Below are positions 8,261 through 16,993 of a stretch of DNA of 64,000 nucleotides, piece by piece. The notes under the pieces are model-generated. The model saw nothing but the letters and a program-made list of their open reading frames with translations. It searched no databases and was not told where the DNA came from. The translations under genes and the position numbers were made by a program. The stretch is from Altererythrobacter sp. Root672 (GTDB lineage: Bacteria > Pseudomonadota > Alphaproteobacteria > Sphingomonadales > Sphingomonadaceae), in the NCBI RefSeq assembly GCF_001427865.1, contig NZ_LMHH01000001.1, positions 2,232,001 through 2,296,000 on the forward strand, given 5' to 3'. The first letter of the stretch is position 1. The number at the start of each line of letters is the position of its first letter.

Positions 8261-9732
8261 CAGCCAAATATTCGCTTGATGTTCTTGGCAACGAAGCGGA
8301 CCGTGGCATCCGCAATCCCGCGCCCGAGAACGTCGTCCAGCGCATCGACCAGCCGATCGACTTGCGCTTCATCGACGATGTAGGGTGGCATGAAGTGCAG
8401 CACTTCACGCGCGCCCGGCTGGAAGTGCGCCAGGATCGAGTGCCGCTCGAACAGTTCGCGAGTCAGCGCGCCAATCAATACCGTTTGATAGGTCACGAAC
8501 ACCGGGTTCTTGCGAATGTCGACCAGTTTGGCCGCAAGCTCCTCGCCGAAGTTCAGGCGCACCGCCTGGAAACAGCCTTTGCCCCTGAGCTCGACGATGG
8601 TGTGCGGGTACTTGATCCTCAGGCGCGCTAGACCGGCTTTCAGGTGCTCGCCGATGCGGCCCGCGCGTTCGATCAGCCGCTCGCCTTCGAGGATGTTGAG
8701 CGTCTCGATGGCAACGGCACAGGACTCGCCCATCCCGCTGAAGCTCGAGCTGTGGAGGTTGCAGTCGTTCTTGCTGCCGTAGGCGTTGTCCCACAGCGCC
8801 TGCGAGGTGACCATCGCCGCCATCTCGCGTTTGCCGCCGCCCAGGGTCTTGCCCATGGTGACGATGTCGGGAACGGCCTCGGAGTGCTGGAAGGCGCAGA
8901 ACTGCCCGGTCCGCCCCATGCCGACCTTGATCTCGTCGAAGATCGTCAGGATGTCCGCTTCGCGGCAGATGCGCACGAATTCCTCAAGGTAACCCGGCGG
9001 CGGGGTCTCGCACGATGTGCCGCGGATCGTCTCGACGATCCCGGCGATGATGCGGTTCCCCTTGGCCTGGGTCTCCCGCTGAATGGCTTCGCGCACGGAT
9101 TCGATATTGCCGAATTCGGCGTAGATCATGTTCTCCTTGGGAACGCCCAGGAGGAAACCGGTCTGGACGTCGGTCGCCGTGGTCAGCGACAGCGCTCCGT
9201 GGGTCTTGCCGTGGAACGCACCCCGCATGCACAGGAACTTGGTCTTGCCCTTGGGCGTCTGCACCCGCTCCGCGAGCTTCATCGCCGCCTCGTTGGCCTC
9301 GGCGCCCGACACGGCCAGGAAGGAAACGTCGAGCGGTTCGGGCAGCATGCGCGAAATATTGTAGGCCAGCGCACCCTGCAGCTTGTGCGGGGCGATCTTG
9401 ATGCAATCGATCACATGCTCGTCGTGGCATCGGCGTTCGGCGGCGATGATCCGCGGGTGATTGTGACCCAGCCCGAGAACTCCGAACCCGCCTGAGAAAT
9501 CCAGGATCTTGCGGCCATCGGTGAGGGTAATCTCAGCGCCCTGCGCGCTAGCGATATCGATGTCCCGCAGGCCCAGAATATCGAACACCTGCAACATGTA
9601 CTTGTTCAGGTGCTGCGAATAGAGCTCCATTGCCGCTGCGTTGTCGAGGCCCAGGCACTGATCGAGGGTCAACAGGCTCTTACCGACAAGCCGGTCCCGT
9701 CGCATTTCTGGTGCTCTACCGATTGCCGTCAC
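8260..9732 (-). CDS. Class III (PLP-dependent) aminotransferase
   Basis: A 490-residue fold-type I aminotransferase. Typical class III segments are visible: FSGGFGVLGLGHNHP near the start, VSGAEANEAAMKLA, the FDEIKVGMGRTGQF loop with the Asp that contacts the PLP ring, and MGKTLGGG with the probable Schiff-base Lys. It is first in the minus-strand operon, with about 215 bp of intergenic DNA upstream for a promoter. The amino acceptor is unknown; candidates are acylated amino acids or an amino-sugar substrate of the downstream pathway. Confidence 0.85.
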   Translation of the reverse strand: MTAIGRAPEMRRDRLVGKSLLTLDQCLGLDNAAAMELYSQHLNKYMLQVFDILGLRDIDIASAQGAEITLTDGRKILDFSGGFGVLGLGHNHPRIIAAERRCHDEHVIDCIKIAPHKLQGALAYNISRMLPEPLDVSFLAVSGAEANEAAMKLAERVQTPKGKTKFLCMRGAFHGKTHGALSLTTATDVQTGFLLGVPKENMIYAEFGNIESVREAIQRETQAKGNRIIAGIVETIRGTSCETPPPGYLEEFVRICREADILTIFDEIKVGMGRTGQFCAFQHSEAVPDIVTMGKTLGGGKREMAAMVTSQALWDNAYGSKNDCNLHSSSFSGMGESCAVAIETLNILEGERLIERAGRIGEHLKAGLARLRIKYPHTIVELRGKGCFQAVRLNFGEELAAKLVDIRKNPVFVTYQTVLIGALTRELFERHSILAHFQPGAREVLHFMPPYIVDEAQVDRLVDALDDVLGRGIADATVRFVAKNIKRIFG

Positions 9733-9948
9733 GGAGAATCCTCACTGAAAGGTCTCCTTTTCTTTAGCCCATGCGAAAACTCAGCGGCATCTACAGACCT
9801 CCATAGTCCCGATGGGCAGCGCACCTCTCCAAAGCAGTAGTCTTTTGGGTACGGCCGCGGCGGAAGGCGGACAGAGTTCGAATTTCGCGCCCTGTCTTAA
9901 TCCGCCGGTTGGGATTGCTGCGTTGCACTGCTAGGGGCCCCGCCGGAC

Positions 9949-11814
9949 ATGATCACGATCAACAACATCACTGTGCGCCTCGGCGGCCGCACGATCCTCG
10001 ACCGCGCCTCGGCTGCTATCCCTCCAGGCGGCCGTGTCGGGCTGATTGGCCGCAATGGCGCGGGCAAGTCGACCTTGATGAAGGTCCTTGTGGGCCAGCT
10101 CGATCCTGACGAAGGGTCCATCGAAATGCCCCGCCGCACGAAGCTGGGCTATATCGCTCAAGAAGCGCCAAACGGGACCATTACTCCGTTTGAGGCAGTG
10201 CTCGCTGCGGACGTTGAGCGGGCGCAATTGCTTGACGAAGCAGAACATTGCACCGATCCCGACCGGCTTGGCGACATTCACGAGCGACTGCTCGCCATCG
10301 ACGCCTATACCGCCCCCTCACGTGCGGCGATCATCCTGACGGGGCTCGGCTTCGACGAGGACATGCAGGCGCGGCCGCTCGACAGCTTCTCCGGCGGTTG
10401 GAAAATGCGCGTGGCTCTGGCTGCGCTGCTATTCTCGGCGCCCGACGTGCTCCTGCTCGACGAACCGTCAAACCACCTCGACCTCGAATCGACGCTGTGG
10501 CTGGAGAACTTTCTCAAGGCCTATCCCGGAACGCTGATCATCATCAGCCACGAACGCGACCTGCTTAACAACGTGGTCGACACGATCGTCCACCTGCAAG
10601 GCGGCAAGCTGACCCTCTACCCCGGCGGCTATGACGCGTTCGAGACCCAGCGGGCCGAGCGCGCCGCGCAGCTGGCCGCGGCGAAAGCCTCGCAGGATGC
10701 CCAGCGCGCCAGGCTGCAGGACTATGTCGCGCGCAACAGCGCCCGCGCCTCGACCGCGAAACAGGCCCAGTCGCGCGCCAAGATGCTGTCCAAGATGCAG
10801 CCCATTGCCGCGCTGATGGAGGACCCGAGCCTCAGCTTCGACTTCCCCAGCCCCGACGAGATGCGCCCGCCGCTGATCACGCTCGACCTGGCGGCGGTGG
10901 GATATGGTGGAACGCCGATCCTCCAGCGGCTCAACCTGCGGATCGATCCCGACGACCGGATCGCGCTGCTCGGCCGCAACGGTAACGGCAAGACCACGCT
11001 CGCGCGCCTTCTGGCCGCACAGCTCAGCCCGCTCGATGGCCAGATGCAGGCCTCGGGCCGGATGCGGGTCGGCTATTTCACCCAGTACCAGGTGGAAGAA
11101 CTCGCCTCCGACGATACGCCGCTTGAGCACATGACCCGAGCCATGAAGGGCATGACGCCGGGCGCGGTCAGGGCCCAGCTCGGCCGGTTCGGGTTCTCAG
11201 GCAATCGCGCCATGACCAAGGTCGGCCAGCTCTCCGGCGGAGAACGCGCCAGGCTGGCGCTGGCGTTGATCACGCGCGATGCGCCGCATTTGCTGATCCT
11301 CGACGAACCGACCAACCACCTCGACGTCGACGCACGCGAGGCCCTGGTTCAGGCGCTCAACGACTTCGACGGGGCGGTCATCCTGATCAGCCACGACCGC
11401 CACATGGTCGAACTGACCGCCGACCGCCTGGTACTCGTCGATAACGGCACTGCGGTGGACTACGCAGGCAGTATCGAAGACTACATCGACTTCGTGCTGG
11501 GCCGGAACCAGCCAAAGGCGGGTTCGCGACCGAAGGGCGAGAAGAAGGACCGCAAGGCCGCCGCCCAGGCGCGCGAGGAGGCCCGGCAGATCGGCAAGGA
11601 AGTCTCGGACGCGGAAGCGGCGATCGCGCGGCTGCACGCCCAGGCCACCAGCATCGACCTTGCGATGGCCGACCCCACGTCGGCGGAGGCAGCGCTCCGC
11701 GGGCTGACGATGGGCGAGCTTGCTCGCCGGAGAGCGGAAATCGGCGAGGAGCTTGAACGCGCGGAGCTGCGCTGGATGGCCGCAAGCGAGCGCCTGGAAG
11801 GTCAAGCCGCGTAA
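9949..11814 (+). CDS. ABC-F family ATPase (translation-associated)
   Basis: A 621-residue soluble protein with two ABC cassettes and no TM domain. Cassette 1 has Walker A GRNGAGKST, signature FSGGWKMRVALA and Walker B LLLDEPSNHLD. Cassette 2 has GRNGNGKTT, LSGGERARLALA and LILDEPTNHLD. A basic linker of about 70 residues joins them and a charged, probably coiled-coil tail (about 530-615) ends the protein. This matches the ABC-F group (Uup/YheS/EttA-like), which act on ribosomes rather than in transport. The subfamily cannot be set by eye. It stands alone between divergent and convergent neighbours. Confidence 0.92.
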   Translation: MITINNITVRLGGRTILDRASAAIPPGGRVGLIGRNGAGKSTLMKVLVGQLDPDEGSIEMPRRTKLGYIAQEAPNGTITPFEAVLAADVERAQLLDEAEHCTDPDRLGDIHERLLAIDAYTAPSRAAIILTGLGFDEDMQARPLDSFSGGWKMRVALAALLFSAPDVLLLDEPSNHLDLESTLWLENFLKAYPGTLIIISHERDLLNNVVDTIVHLQGGKLTLYPGGYDAFETQRAERAAQLAAAKASQDAQRARLQDYVARNSARASTAKQAQSRAKMLSKMQPIAALMEDPSLSFDFPSPDEMRPPLITLDLAAVGYGGTPILQRLNLRIDPDDRIALLGRNGNGKTTLARLLAAQLSPLDGQMQASGRMRVGYFTQYQVEELASDDTPLEHMTRAMKGMTPGAVRAQLGRFGFSGNRAMTKVGQLSGGERARLALALITRDAPHLLILDEPTNHLDVDAREALVQALNDFDGAVILISHDRHMVELTADRLVLVDNGTAVDYAGSIEDYIDFVLGRNQPKAGSRPKGEKKDRKAAAQAREEARQIGKEVSDAEAAIARLHAQATSIDLAMADPTSAEAALRGLTMGELARRRAEIGEELERAELRWMAASERLEGQAA

Positions 11815-11830
11815 TTGCTGGAGAGGCTGG

Positions 11831-12043
11831 GTGCGAACCAGGCTGAGCATCTGCAAGAAGAAGGTACGCTACGGCTCTGAAGAGGACGCCACTGCAGCTG
11901 CGCTGCGTGATGGCTTGCGGCTCAGGCCCTATCGCTGCGATCGATGCGGCAGGTTTCACCTGACCAGCCGGACCAAGGGCAAGCGGGTGCCGACATACGA
12001 GCGTCAGGGTGAGCCCACCCAGTCGCAAGGTACCGACAAGTGA
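11831..12043 (+). CDS. Small CxxC protein of unknown function
   Basis: A GTG start at 11831 preceded by a good ribosome-binding site (ggagagg) gives a 70-residue basic protein, starting 16 nt after the ABC-F stop. It has an isolated early Cys and a YRCDRCGRFHLTSR motif: one CxxC with a nearby His, like half of a zinc ribbon. The tail is polar. It is probably co-transcribed with the ABC-F gene and could bind nucleic acid or the ribosome. That is inference from size, charge and Cys pattern; the family is not known to me. Confidence 0.7.
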   Translation: MRTRLSICKKKVRYGSEEDATAAALRDGLRLRPYRCDRCGRFHLTSRTKGKRVPTYERQGEPTQSQGTDK

Positions 12044-12053
12044 CCCTGGCGCG

Positions 12054-12812
12054 CTAGCCTTGATCCCCGGACGGCGAATGGCCTTCCGGCTTCTCCCCGA
12101 CCTCTACCAACCCGTGCCCGACGCTGACTCTTTCGTCGAAGACGAAGCAGCTACCCTGCCAGCGGCTCTCGCTCTCGGGCACCTGCTCCAGGTAGGCGAG
12201 TATCCCCCCCTTTAGATGGACGACATCGTCCACGCCCTCTGCGCGCAGGAATGCGGTCGACTTCTCGCAGCGGATGCCGCCGGTGCAGTACATCGCGATG
12301 CGTTTGCCGGCGAAGGTCTGGGCATTGGCGCGCCACCATCCGGGAAAGTCGCCAAAGGCCTGGGTCTGCGGATTCACCGCACCATCGAAGCTGCCATAGC
12401 TCACTTCGAAAGCGTTCCGCGTATCGATCAGCACCGTGTTGGGATCGTCTGCCAGTGCATTCCAGGCAGCGGGGTCGATGTAGGTTCCAGCATCGCGCGC
12501 CGGGTCGATCCCCGGAACCTTCATGGTCACGATTTCCTTCTTCAGCCGCACCTTCAGCCGCTGAAATGGCATCGACGCCGCCAGCGAATATTTGACGTCG
12601 AGTTCGGCGCAGCCAGGAAGCCCCCTTATGTGCTCGATTACCGCCGCGATCGCCACGGCACTGCCCGCGATCGTCCCGTTGATCCCTTCACGCGCAAGCA
12701 GCAGCGTGCCTTTGACCCCCTGTTCCGCGCACAAGCCGAGCAGCGGCTCACGCAGCGCGGCGGGCTCGTCGAAAGGCGCAAAACGGTAGAGGGCGGCAAC
12801 GGTAAGACTCAT
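12054..12812 (-). CDS. trhO: tRNA uridine(34) hydroxylase TrhO (rhodanese-like, YceA family)
   Basis: A 252-residue protein with an N-terminal acylphosphatase-like domain (REGINGTIAGS at about 40-50) and a C-terminal rhodanese domain with the active-site loop CTGGIRCEKS. This two-domain order and the CTGGIRCEK loop are diagnostic for TrhO/YceA, which makes 5-hydroxyuridine at tRNA position 34. Length matches short alphaproteobacterial members. It converges with the small CxxC gene (10 bp apart) and is transcribed away from the exopolysaccharide genes, with an 18 bp gap to the upstream GT25 gene. Confidence 0.92.
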   Translation of the reverse strand: MSLTVAALYRFAPFDEPAALREPLLGLCAEQGVKGTLLLAREGINGTIAGSAVAIAAVIEHIRGLPGCAELDVKYSLAASMPFQRLKVRLKKEIVTMKVPGIDPARDAGTYIDPAAWNALADDPNTVLIDTRNAFEVSYGSFDGAVNPQTQAFGDFPGWWRANAQTFAGKRIAMYCTGGIRCEKSTAFLRAEGVDDVVHLKGGILAYLEQVPESESRWQGSCFVFDERVSVGHGLVEVGEKPEGHSPSGDQG

Positions 12813-12830
12813 CGCGCCGCCCCATAGCGC

Positions 12831-13568
12831 TCAAGCTGATCTTGTCGAGGAGCGACGTCGGCGCGCGACCGAGATGCGTTTGTTTATCCGGTCCCGCCAC
12901 ATGTCGACGCGCCTGGCTAGCGTTCTCGGTGGTTGAGCGGCGAACCGGTCGTCGCCAATGTCCGATTCCAGCATCATTTCGAACAACGGGAATGGAAAAA
13001 CGCTGAGGTTGGGCACCCCGTGTTCCCAATGACGGTCGAGCTGGTCGTCGATGGGCCTGACGACATTGCGAAAGGTCTCCACGAAGATCGCTGCCGCTGG
13101 CTTGGTGATGACGTAGCCCTGGGTGCCGAACGCAAGATCGAGCAGTTCGATGATCGAGGTCGAACGGCGGACGAAGTTCCGTTCCCGCACGATGTAGCGT
13201 GCAGGGTATTTGTAATAGAGCCTCAGGTAGCGAATGCCGCGCTCGACCAGCGGCTGCCGCGCGAGTGCCGCCAGGAACTGCCAGTCGGGAACCACGTCAT
13301 CCTCAAGCACGATGTAAGCATCGTCATCGCTTTCGAGCAGCTGCTGCCAGATGGCATAGTGGCTCGAATAGCAGCCGAGTTCACCGGGCTTGAGCGGGCG
13401 GCCTTTGCGGCGGACGGCCTCCGCCTCGTCATAGTGCAGGCCCGGCGCGAGGCCGCGATGCGCGTCGAAAAACGTCCAGTCGAGCGCGTCTTCGGGTGCC
13501 GTGGCTGAAAATCGGGCACGGCGCTCGCTGGCCGTGTCGAGGCTGACAACGAGGACTTTCACTTTCAT
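12831..13568 (-). CDS. Glycosyltransferase family 25
   Basis: A 245-residue cytosolic glycosyltransferase. Typical GT25 pieces are LVVSLDTASERRARF at the N-terminus, ELGCYSSHYAIWQQLL, and YIVLEDDVVPDW with the ED/DD metal-binding motif. GT25 enzymes add galactose or related sugars in LPS and capsule synthesis. It is the last gene of the minus-strand exopolysaccharide operon and overlaps the upstream GT2 gene by 4 nt (ATGA). The sugar and acceptor are not readable from sequence. Confidence 0.85.
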   Translation of the reverse strand: MKVKVLVVSLDTASERRARFSATAPEDALDWTFFDAHRGLAPGLHYDEAEAVRRKGRPLKPGELGCYSSHYAIWQQLLESDDDAYIVLEDDVVPDWQFLAALARQPLVERGIRYLRLYYKYPARYIVRERNFVRRSTSIIELLDLAFGTQGYVITKPAAAIFVETFRNVVRPIDDQLDRHWEHGVPNLSVFPFPLFEMMLESDIGDDRFAAQPPRTLARRVDMWRDRINKRISVARRRRSSTRSA

Positions 13569-14434
13569 GAGCGAGCCACGCCCAACTTCTTCTTCAGCAC
13601 GCCCGTAACCCCGCGCGCCTTTGCGATCGCCAAGCTGTGTTCGAAGTAGCCGGCCCAGCTTCCGCTCAAGTCCCGGCGTATCGATGCAGCGGTCGCGCGC
13701 AGTTCGGCAATCAGCTCAGGCGGCATGTACCGCGCGTAACGGTCGACGAAGAACTCCAGGCCCTGGGCGCGCTTCAGCGACCGTGAACCGATGCGCTCGC
13801 CCTCATGTTGCCTCCATTCCACCAGCGGCTCCTCTACGACCGCATAGGCGGGGTCCGCGGCGATAAGGCGGAACAGCAGATCCCAGTCGTTGAACACACG
13901 GACCTTCGGGTCGAACCCGCCGGCCGCCAGGAATCGGTCCCGCGTGATGGCGAAGTTGCTTCCCGTCATGCCGCCCGGGACGCTGAAGAGCGACTTCTGG
14001 TCGAGGCCTTCCGGGAAGGAACGGATGCGATCTTCCCGCTCTGGGGAGCGTTCAACCAGGGTCGTCAGGATCAGGGACGCGCCGTCCCGAAGGGCGGTTT
14101 CGGCAGAGCGACGCAGGAATTCAGGCCGCCACAAGTCGTCATCGTCGAGGAACGCCAGCCAGTCACAGACTGCCAGCTGCGCGCCCAGGTTGCGTGAGCC
14201 GCAGGCTCCCGGCTCATTGCGGTTGACGACATAACGCAACGGGAAAGGAATGCCGGGCTGCAGGGCGGCGACCAGTTCGCGCGTCGTGTTTTCGTCCACG
14301 TCGCTGACGACGATCAGTTCTAGCGGCGGCATCGACTGCGCAGCGACACTCGAGATGGCCTCCGAAAGCAGGTCCGCGCGAAGGTGTGTCGGAATGATCG
14401 CGCTGAAGTACAGTTTGTCTATCGTGTCACACAT
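13565..14434 (-). CDS. Glycosyltransferase family 2
   Basis: A 289-residue GT-A enzyme. The N-terminal nucleotide-binding strand is FSAIIPTHLRADLL, the DxD region LAFLDDDDLW, and a GACGSRNLGA loop lies between them, as in GT2. A C-terminal amphipathic helical part may contact the membrane. The start overlaps the pyruvyltransferase stop by 1 nt (TAATG) and the stop overlaps GT25 by 4 nt, so it is translationally coupled on both sides within the exopolysaccharide operon. Confidence 0.87.
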   Translation of the reverse strand: MCDTIDKLYFSAIIPTHLRADLLSEAISSVAAQSMPPLELIVVSDVDENTTRELVAALQPGIPFPLRYVVNRNEPGACGSRNLGAQLAVCDWLAFLDDDDLWRPEFLRRSAETALRDGASLILTTLVERSPEREDRIRSFPEGLDQKSLFSVPGGMTGSNFAITRDRFLAAGGFDPKVRVFNDWDLLFRLIAADPAYAVVEEPLVEWRQHEGERIGSRSLKRAQGLEFFVDRYARYMPPELIAELRATAASIRRDLSGSWAGYFEHSLAIAKARGVTGVLKKKLGVARS

Positions 14435-15480
14435 TATCGAATGAGTTCCCCGCGCGCGGCCAGGGCCGTTTCGGCGCTCACGGCCAGCCGATGGTGCTCA
14501 TAGTTCCGGTTCCACGCCGCGACGTAGCCGGAAACCTTGCCGTAGCTGTTGTCGAGCGTGACGTGCGGCATGTCGAGCAGCAGCGAGAGAATGTGGCCGT
14601 GGAGCCGATCGGTGATCACCGCCTCTCCCTGCGAGAGCATCGTCAGCCCGCGCTCGAGCCGCTGGCGGGCAAGCCGATCGAACAGCGTCAGCCGCCTGGC
14701 CGAGCGGGAGAATTGCGCGCGAAGCAGCGCCTCGACCCGAGCTTGCCGTTTCGCGTTCCTGAACAGGCCGGAGGGCTCCTCGATCCAATCGACGAGCTGG
14801 GAATTTTCGAGCGCTCCAAGCGAGCCCCGCTCCACGCCGGTGCGTTCGGAGTCGGTGCGGAGCAACAGGACCGTGCCGACTTGGGGAGACGCCCGTCGCT
14901 GCTGCGGCCCCAGATAGACGGCGCAATCGGGTACCAGCGGAGCCTCGATCCCGAGCGTTTCCCTCGCGAATTCACGGCTTGCCTCGTCGCGAACCATGAG
15001 CGTGAAGTTGCCGTGTTGCCGGCTAAGCTCCGCGAACTGCCGCGCGCGGCTCAGGTCCTGAAACTTGATCGATTGCGGCAGCTGAACGATCGGGCGACCC
15101 GGGAAGCGCCGGAGCAGGTCTTCGCGCAAGTCCTGATGCGCGGGCCACAGGTCGCCGAAGTTGCCGCCGCCGTTGATCAGGATCGGACCTGCACCGACCG
15201 CGGCATTGAGCGCCGCCTCATCAAACCCCTTGATCGTCGCGACATAGGCCGGGGGACGGCCGGCGACGTCCTCCAGCAATGCCCGCGCGCCGAGCCAGAT
15301 GGCGCTGTCGCCGACATTCGAAAAGTTCGGAAAATCGACGAGCGCGTAATCTTGCCCTGGCGCGAGGATTTTCGTGATGGCTTCGCGCAGCAGCTTTCGC
15401 TGCCCGTCGATCAGAATCACGCTGGAACACGGGACAGTCCCTACAGCCGCCCCATCCTGCGAGCCGGGCGCTTCGGACAT
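14434..15480 (-). CDS. Polysaccharide pyruvyl transferase family protein
   Basis: I chose the ATG at 15480 (348 residues; MSEAPGSQDG) rather than the longer frame, because an aggaagg ribosome site precedes it and the longer frame would overlap wzx. The protein has the PS_pyruv_trans layout: FPNFSNVGDSAIW, NGGGNFGDLW and the C-terminal ITDRLHGHILSLLL motif. These enzymes put pyruvate ketals from PEP on exopolysaccharide sugars, which gives them negative charge (ExoV/GumL-like). Its place in the cluster suggests the polymer is pyruvylated. The exact sugar is unknown. Confidence 0.85.
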   Translation of the reverse strand: MSEAPGSQDGAAVGTVPCSSVILIDGQRKLLREAITKILAPGQDYALVDFPNFSNVGDSAIWLGARALLEDVAGRPPAYVATIKGFDEAALNAAVGAGPILINGGGNFGDLWPAHQDLREDLLRRFPGRPIVQLPQSIKFQDLSRARQFAELSRQHGNFTLMVRDEASREFARETLGIEAPLVPDCAVYLGPQQRRASPQVGTVLLLRTDSERTGVERGSLGALENSQLVDWIEEPSGLFRNAKRQARVEALLRAQFSRSARRLTLFDRLARQRLERGLTMLSQGEAVITDRLHGHILSLLLDMPHVTLDNSYGKVSGYVAAWNRNYEHHRLAVSAETALAARGELIR

Positions 15481-15499
15481 GTCGGTGACCTTCCTGGCG

Positions 15500-16993
15500 C
15501 TATTGTTGCGATGACTGGGCAAAGCGATTTCCCATTTGCTTAAAGATCTGCACGATTTCCTTCTCGGGCCCGTCGGGCATCCCCGCTGCGATCCAAAGGA
15601 CCGCCAGGCTCCCGATGTAGAGGAACGCGCCAATCACGGTCAGCGCGATGAGTTCCATCAGTTGCCCCTGCCAGCTCAGCCCGGTCGATAGCTGCGCGTG
15701 CGCAAGCAAGACCCCGCCCGTCATGATAGCGGCCGCCGCCAACACTCGCAGGTTGTCCACCAACTGCGTTTTGTAACCCAGGCCGGTGATCGATCGGACG
15801 ACGGCCATGTTGAAGCCGATCGCGATCGATCCGGTGATCGCGCGGGCCCACAAGATGCCCGGCAGGCCGGCGAGGAACATGCCGAGGACGATCAAGGGAA
15901 CCCGCAAGCCGAAATTCTGAAGGTCCCGGACGAAGAGCATCCTCGTCCGCCCCGTCGCCATCGCGAGCGGTTGGGCCAGCGAGCCGATCGTCTGCAAGGC
16001 GAATACCGCCGAGAGCATCTGGACCACGAAGACCGCCGGCCGCCATTTCTCGCCAAGGAGCAGCGGGATCAGGGGGTCGGCGATCAGCGCCGCACCTACG
16101 CCGAGCGGGAGCACCGCGCAGGTCACGGTGGACTGGGCGCGGCGGTAGTTCCTTACCAGCCGCTCGGTGGAATCGGTGACACGGGTAAAGGCGGGAAACA
16201 GCGCCGAGAAAAGCGGCGTTGTCACTTCCTGCGTCGGCATCGCCGCAAGATTGCTGCCCATCGAGTAGTAGCCGAGTGCGGGCCTGCCAAGAAAACCGCC
16301 GATCAGCAGGTGGTCGATCCGCCAATTGGCGGTCCGCACGATGCTTCCAAGAGTCAGCCACACCGAAAAGCCGAGCAGCTCGCGGGCGTGCTTAAGCCCC
16401 GGCCGGGGCCGATAGGGCAGGACGGAATAAGAGACCACGACGCTAACGGCCTGTCCGATCACGGTCCCGAGGATCATCGCCCAATAGCTTCGGTAGATCA
16501 GCGCCAGCCCCACCGCGATCAGCAGCTGCGTCAGCTTCTTGGACACCTGGAGCATGAACTGCTGCCAGAAGATCAGATCTTTCGTCAGCAGGATCGATCG
16601 CGGATTGGCAAATCCGCTCAGCACGAGCGTGATCGACAGCACGTACATCACGTCGACCAGCCGCGGTTCCCTGAACAGGTCCGCAAGCGGGTTCGCGGCG
16701 AGCGCAAAAAGGCCTGCGGCGATCACCCCGCGGATGACCCCCATGGTGAGGATGGTGTTGCAGTGATCCTCTCCCGGATCCTCGTGCTGGACCAGAGCCG
16801 ACGCCAGCGAGGTGTCGGTAATGGCCGACATCAGCAGGATCATCGCCATGGCCAGCGCGACGAGCCCGAAATCGTCCGGCGTAAGGATACGGGCAAGAAC
16901 GACCGTGCTCAGGAACCCGAGCGCATTCACCGCGAGGCGCGAGGCGCCCATCCATCCGGCCCCGGCGAGGAGTTTGCCGCGGAACTCTACCAT
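15500..16993 (-). CDS. Wzx-type polysaccharide flippase (MOP superfamily)
   Basis: A 497-residue protein with about 12-14 TM helices. The N-terminal GAGWMGASRLAVNALGFLSTVVLARILTPDDFGLVALA is typical of the polysaccharide_synt family of MOP exporters. It would flip the undecaprenyl-diphosphate-linked repeat unit to the periplasm before polymerisation. It lies between the pyruvyltransferase (19 bp downstream) and a GT4 gene whose stop overlaps its start by 7 nt. Confidence 0.9.
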   Translation of the reverse strand: MVEFRGKLLAGAGWMGASRLAVNALGFLSTVVLARILTPDDFGLVALAMAMILLMSAITDTSLASALVQHEDPGEDHCNTILTMGVIRGVIAAGLFALAANPLADLFREPRLVDVMYVLSITLVLSGFANPRSILLTKDLIFWQQFMLQVSKKLTQLLIAVGLALIYRSYWAMILGTVIGQAVSVVVSYSVLPYRPRPGLKHARELLGFSVWLTLGSIVRTANWRIDHLLIGGFLGRPALGYYSMGSNLAAMPTQEVTTPLFSALFPAFTRVTDSTERLVRNYRRAQSTVTCAVLPLGVGAALIADPLIPLLLGEKWRPAVFVVQMLSAVFALQTIGSLAQPLAMATGRTRMLFVRDLQNFGLRVPLIVLGMFLAGLPGILWARAITGSIAIGFNMAVVRSITGLGYKTQLVDNLRVLAAAAIMTGGVLLAHAQLSTGLSWQGQLMELIALTVIGAFLYIGSLAVLWIAAGMPDGPEKEIVQIFKQMGNRFAQSSQQ

